From positions 1,054,001 to 1,118,000 of the forward strand of contig JAGTXO010000002.1 in assembly GCA_019448385.1 (NCBI GenBank): 64,000 bases of DNA, given 5' to 3'. Positions within the stretch are counted from its first letter, which is position 1, and the number at the start of each line of letters is the position of its first letter. Source of the DNA: Diacronema lutheri (lineage: Eukaryota > Haptophyta > Pavlovophyceae > Pavlovales > Pavlovaceae). Both the position numbers and the translations under genes were made by a program. The notes below the pieces were generated by a model that saw nothing but the letters and a program-made list of their open reading frames with translations, searched no databases and was not told the origin of the DNA. Below, in pieces: positions 58,571 through 64,000 of this stretch.

Positions 58571-59773
58571 ATGGGCAAGCTTCTCAAGGACCAGACGATG
58601 AACAAGCTGCTCAAAAACTTTGGCTCGCGCGGCGAGAGCGAGGACCGGATGTACCTGCCAGACGACTCGGTCAAGGCCGGCTCGCACGTCCCACGCGTGG
58701 CGAGCTTCGACCGTGCGCTGGGGCGAGAGGTGCCAATGGGGCTGTCAGGCTCGCGCCTTTCCGCACCATCCGCCTCCAACGCCATGTTCATCACGCCCGA
58801 GGCCGTGACGCAGGCCGAGCGGCTCACACGACCGAGCGCGCCTAGCGGCGTGAGCATGGCGCGCCAGCTCCCGCGCGCGAAGGCGACGACGGGATACTTG
58901 CTACTCAACGACTCGATGCGCAAGCTCGCGCTTGGACCGCGCGCGGACGGCCCCGAAGCGTACGAAGGCCTCGTCCGCGACACGATGCTCACGCCTTCGA
59001 TCACACGCCCGTCGCTCACGCGCAGCCACATCGATTTCAGCCGGACGGTCGGGCGCGGAGGCAGGCGGTCGGGCGCGCGGCTCGCGGCAATGAGCACAGG
59101 CGAGGGCCACTGGCGGCCAACCAAGGTGCCGTCGATCGCGCTCACGCGCCCGCGCTCGAACTCGTCGGGCGTCGGCTGGGAGAAGCAGATCACGCGGCAG
59201 CAGGCCGTGACGGGCAAGCTCCTCGAGGACCAGGCGATTAACAAGTTCTTAAACGGGGCGGGCGCGCAGGGCGGCGCGGACTTTTACGACGCAGACGATT
59301 CGTACTTCCGCCGCAAGCCGTCCGTGCCCGACCTGAGCAGGCAAACCGATCGGCTGACTGCGGTCTCAGGCAAGCTCTTGAACGATCGCTCATACAACGC
59401 GCTCATGCGCGCATCCAACTTGGCGCACGACTCGGCCGCGCTCTCTTCGGCCACGCGGCGCAACGCCGCACGCCGGCGCGTGCGCGGTGAGGAGGCGCGG
59501 CGGGCGAGCGCGCTCGCCGCGGGCGGCGGGGGCAGCGACGACCGCGCGATGAGCTTCGCGAAGCCGGACGGCATGCGCCTGTCGACGTCGCCGTCGGCCA
59601 TCTCGGCCACGTCCGGGCTGCGCGAGACGGCGATGCCCGTCTTCCGCTTCTCCGAGCAGCTCGGACGCGTGCCGCACCACCGCACCGGCCTGCGCAGCGC
59701 GGGCGCACCGCCTGTGGGCGCGGCGAAGCGCGCGGACCTCCTTGCACACGCCACCGACCATCTGTTTCGGTGA
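58571..59773 (+). CDS. Unrecognised protein with four internal GxLLxD repeats
   Basis: A 400-residue intronless protein from ATG 58571. It contains a motif repeated at about residues 1-15 (MGKLLKDQTMNKLLKNFG), 105 (TTGYLLLNDSMRKLALG), 212 (VTGKLLEDQAINKFLNGAG) and 262 (VSGKLLNDRSYNALMRAS), each followed by an Arg/Ser-rich spacer with PSxxR and DDS. No transmembrane segment or known catalytic motif is visible. The upstream sequence still encodes the start of a further repeat copy (WEK, TAG, ITRQQAV), against WEKQITRQQAV in copy 3, so a CAG-to-TAG change may have trimmed the N-terminus. Function unknown; a structural or cytoskeletal binding role would fit the layout. Confidence 0.65.
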   Translation: MGKLLKDQTMNKLLKNFGSRGESEDRMYLPDDSVKAGSHVPRVASFDRALGREVPMGLSGSRLSAPSASNAMFITPEAVTQAERLTRPSAPSGVSMARQLPRAKATTGYLLLNDSMRKLALGPRADGPEAYEGLVRDTMLTPSITRPSLTRSHIDFSRTVGRGGRRSGARLAAMSTGEGHWRPTKVPSIALTRPRSNSSGVGWEKQITRQQAVTGKLLEDQAINKFLNGAGAQGGADFYDADDSYFRRKPSVPDLSRQTDRLTAVSGKLLNDRSYNALMRASNLAHDSAALSSATRRNAARRRVRGEEARRASALAAGGGGSDDRAMSFAKPDGMRLSTSPSAISATSGLRETAMPVFRFSEQLGRVPHHRTGLRSAGAPPVGAAKRADLLAHATDHLFR

Positions 59774-60026
59774 GTGCGTCTCCGCGGGCGGGGCGGCCCG
59801 TTTCCCAACGTCTGCGCCGGCCGTTCGGGCGAGGGCAGCCATTTCATCCGCATGGCGTGCGGCGACGGCTACAAGGCGAGCGGCCCGCCCGTCCCCTCGC
59901 CGCTGCGCCCTTCACAATCTCCGCGCACCGCTCAACCGCTCGCTTGCGTGCACCTGCTCCGCGATGCGCTCGTGTCGCACGCGCTGATCGCGACGGTCAC
60001 GACGGTGCGTCGGCTAACGTCGGCAG

Positions 60027-60801
60027 CTACCTGCCGCGTAAACTCCTCCGCGATCCTGCAACTGCGGAGAGGTGTGTGCTGAAGCCGTCGACGACGAAAG
60101 CAAACCCCTCGGCAGAAATCACGTCGACGAGCTCCTCGTCATCGCCCGCGCCGTCTGCCGCCGAGCTCGCGGGCGCATCACCGCCGGTGCGCGCCGTGGC
60201 GGCCGCGTCGATCCCGCGCTTGCGCCGACTCTCGGACTCGTCGAGCACGTCGACGAAGAGACGCGAGATGTCGCGCGGCGTGAGCAGCGGGTTGAAGTCG
60301 AGCGCGAGTCGCTCGAACTCGGCGTACTCGAGCACGCCGTCGCCGTTCTCGTCGTGCTTGCGGAAGAGCGCGAGGAGGCGCGCCTTGCGCTCGCCCTCGA
60401 GCTCAGCGTACACGGCGAGCAGCTCCGTGAGCAGCAGGTCAAGCGGCAGGGCGACGCCTGAGAATGCGCCTAGCGCGACAGGCATGGGCACGAGGAGCGG
60501 GCGGAGCTTGTCGACGAGCTGATTGGTCGCGTCGAAGTGCAGCTGGTTGAGCTCGGTGAGCGAGTGGATGATCGCGAACGCATCGACGTACGGCGGCGAC
60601 GGCGTCTGCGCGAGCGCGGCCGCGGCCGGCAGCCGCTCGCGCGCCGCGTCCGTCTCGCACGGGACGTGCACGGGGAGGGTCGTGCCAAAGGCGCCGTCCA
60701 GCAGCTCGCGGGACGGGAGGAGGCTCTCGAGGACATCATCGCAGAAGAAATCGAACAGGCGCGGGTTGAACGCCGGCGGCTCGAGCTGCACCGCGTTGTC
60801 G

Positions 60802-60875
<74 letters not shown>

Positions 60876-63225
60876 CGAGCCATCGCCGTCGCCGTCGTCC
60901 GACTCGCGATCGCGGTCGCGCGCCTCGCTCCGCGCGGCCCCGTCCACGCCGGATGCGCGCCGGTTCGCGGCGCGGCGCGATATACTGTCACCGATGCCGA
61001 GCGCGCGCGCGACCGCGATCACGCGCGCGTGCTGCGTGAACGTGGCGTGATGGTGGATGGACGCTGCGATGGAGCAGAGCGCGGAGCGAGCGGTCGACCT
61101 GTGCCGGTGCTTTCGAAACGCCCACACATCGATGAGCGCGGGCAGCGGCGTGCGCTGCGCGCTCGCGCGCTCGTCGAGCGCACGCGCCTCCTGCCGCGCG
61201 GCGAGCAGCTCGCCACATTGGCGCAGCGTCTCGTCAAGCGACAGTAGCGTCGACGAGCGCAGAATCGCAGCCGCGGCCTCGTCGACCGTCCGGCCGCGCG
61301 CGCCGACAAGGCCCGAAAGGCCAAAGGCACCGATTGAATGCAGCGGCTCGCGCGTGCGCGGCGGCGCGGCCGCGCGCCGCTCGCGCCGCGCGGCCGAGCC
61401 CGCCGAGTCACCCAAGCTGCCGCTCTGCCCAGGGAGCAAACTTGTGAGGCCATGCAGAAAAGACGGGTCAGGGGATGGGCGTGCCAACGGTAGGACAAGC
61501 TGCGCTTTGTACAGGTTCGACGCCCGCTCCAGCTGCGCGAGCGATGGGCCCATGCGCACTCGCTTCTCGAGCATCGCCTCCGCCGCCTCCGCCGTCTGCG
61601 CCAGCCCCGTCTGCTGCAAAAAGGCCGCGCGCTGCGCGCCCAGGGCAAGTGCTTCAAACGCTGCGGCGGTAATGCGCCCAGCCGAACCTGCGCCCGCGGA
61701 GTACGGCACGGCACGAACGGCGCGCGAGGGTTTTAAAGGTGAACTGGCGGCGGCTGCGCGCGCAACAGCGCGCGCTGCACTGCGAACGCGCGGGGTGTCG
61801 CGCTTGTACAATGACCGGCGCGCGCGCGCGCACCTGCCACCTCGCGCTCCGCTTCTGCGAGCAAGAGGATGACGTGCGCCACGACGGCGTCCTCATTGTA
61901 CGCACCACTGCCCGCCGTCTCGCGCGTCGGGCTGACCGCATGGCCTGCCGTGCCGCCGGTGCGTTCGTCGCCGCAGCTTCCCAGCGCGCGGCGGCCGGCC
62001 GCTGGCGCGCCCGGTTTGGACGCGCTGCTGCGCGCGACCGCGTGGACGAGCGCGCGCAGCGTGTCCGCGCGCAGGACTTCTGGAATGATCGTCAGCACGA
62101 GGTCTTGCGACGAAACTGACTGGGACGACGTGGAGCGCGCGCGCGCGGCGATGCGCGTCATAAGAGCGCGGCGCGGCGCGCGGCCTCAGCGACAGCGCAA
62201 GGCCACGAGCGCGCGCGCAGCTGATCCCCCTGCACGTGTGCATGACGTGCCGCGCGGCCGCGTGTCGCCGTCAGGGTTAGCGCGCGCGCGCGCAGCGCAT
62301 GCACCTCGGCGAGAAAGCTGCTGAGCAGAGCGTGGCTCTCGGCGCGCGGCAGCGTCGCGAGGAGCGCGTGCGTGCACACGTTGGCCTGCGCGCGCTGCAG
62401 CTTGGTCGCGATGAGCACGTGCAGCAGCCGCACGCGCTCCTCGTCGTTGAGCCGGTTGTACGAGTCGAGGGCGAGATGGAGGCCATCAGATTCGTAACGC
62501 ATGCGGGCGCGCAGCTGCCGGAGGAGGGCGCCTTTTCGCGCCTCGTGCTCGTCGTCGAACGAGAGCGCGTTGAGCTGCGCGATGCGCTGCGCGGCTGACA
62601 CGTCAGTCGCCGACAGATCCTCCCGCAGCCGGCGCACCGCCGACTCGAGCTGCCCAATCCTCTCCACCGACATGCGAACGAGGCGCGCATACGCGCGCCG
62701 GACGAAGCCGAGCAGCTGCCCACGCTCAGAGCACTGCACCCACACCTGCCGGACAAGCTCGGAAAGGACGAGGTCGTAGATCTCGAGCTGATGCACCGTC
62801 TCCGTAATCGGCATGCGCGCGAGCATATGCTCGAGCACATGCGCGAGCTGCAGTACCTCGGCGCGCGACGACGGCGACATCGACGGAAAAACTCGGTATC
62901 GAAGATGCGGCATCGGCTGGCCGGCGGCGAGTGTGGCCGCATTGTTGAGGTTGAACGCGCGCTTGTCGCGCTGCGCCGCATAGATGTGCCACTCGTCCGG
63001 CAGCTCGGACGACGGCACGGGCATCGGCATGGCGCGGTCGAGCGTTGCAGCCAGCAGCGACGGCGAGCGCGACGGGTCGCCATCGCGGCTCACAATAGGC
63101 GACAGCTGCTGCTGGCGGGATGCAGCGGGCGCCGGGAGGTAAGAGACCGGGATCCGTTGGGTATCGTCGCGGAAGCTCTCCTTGTCAATGAGCAATCCGC
63201 GGCGGATGATGTAGCGCGGGGCCAT
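60027..63225 (-). CDS. Axonemal dynein light-chain-domain protein with EF-hand (AXDND1-like)
   Basis: Three exons (62305-63225, 61834-62119, 60027-61687), 955 residues from ATG 63225. The junctions keep frame: SSFLAE to SVSSQDLVL, and EREVAG to [13 protein letters not shown]. The N-terminal part has [20 protein letters not shown] and [20 protein letters not shown] plus [12 protein letters not shown], the signature of the axonemal dynein light-chain domain (p28, AXDND1). A coiled coil follows. A run of about 23 Asp (60803-60871) sits near residue 600. Near the C-terminus [20 protein letters not shown] is a complete EF-hand calcium loop. It implies a motile flagellum and possible calcium control. 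Two separate genes remain an alternative. Confidence 0.7.
60803..60871 (-). repeat. GTC/GAC trinucleotide repeat encoding poly-Asp
   Basis: An uninterrupted run of about 23 units read as GAC (Asp) on the minus strand in the axonemal protein gene. It is the longest of three poly-Asp runs in the window and keeps the reading frame. Confidence 0.95.
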
Positions 63226-63286
63226 CGTGACTGTTACAAACCTCTTCGGCCCCGCGTTTCAATTTTCCGAGCTTTGGGCGGCAAAG

Positions 63287-64000
<714 letters not shown>

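Overview
This window is nuclear DNA from a very compact, GC-rich eukaryote. Spliceosomal introns, cytosolic ribosomal protein genes, 14-3-3, kinesin-5, GCN5 and BCS1 rule out a prokaryote. High GC, tiny intergenic gaps, splice donors that nearly always read GTGCGC and an axonemal dynein light-chain-type gene suggest a flagellated unicellular alga. A haptophyte of the Pavlova/Diacronema type is my best guess, but that is inference and no marker gene here proves it.

Layout. 1-8.2 kb: 3' end of an ABCG transporter, a SulP anion transporter, a WD40/coiled-coil protein and a five-exon BCS1-type AAA ATPase. 8.28-11.01 kb: a Tc1/mariner-like element with apparently identical 438-bp inverted repeats flanked by TA, holding a decayed transposase and a decayed, unidentified cargo gene. 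11-19.6 kb: a FAD monooxygenase, MSH3, and a secreted or membrane LRR protein built from phase-2 exons of 72 or 75 nt. 19.8-27.1 kb: a predicted nucleotidyltransferase fused to a 3'-5' exonuclease, divergent from a DDX11/CHL1 helicase whose intron carries a 49-bp minisatellite and which is followed by a long G tract. 27.5-37 kb: 14-3-3, a UIM protein, then a run of ribosome and translation genes (TEX10/IPI1, RPL10A, an ACL4-like RPL4 chaperone, eIF1). 37.4-44.1 kb: a GT61-type glycosyltransferase, a CIA30-domain protein, a NIPA-like transporter, cysteine dioxygenase and MTFP1. 44.2-52.4 kb: kinesin-5 with a very alanine-rich tail and a homeodomain protein carrying a LOV-like PAS domain without the photoactive cysteine. 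52.6-64 kb: a PUB-PHD protein, a GT-A glycosyltransferase, a DHHC acyltransferase, WDR61/SKI8, RPS15A, an unrecognised internal-repeat protein, an axonemal dynein light-chain-domain/EF-hand protein, and the start of GCN5.

Several divergent gene pairs have start codons only 23-120 bp apart, so promoters must be shared or lie inside neighbouring transcripts. Exon boundaries were set by eye from GT/GC-AG signals, reading-frame continuity and conservation of the family sequence. Coding lengths sum to whole codons in every multi-exon model where both ends are inside the window.
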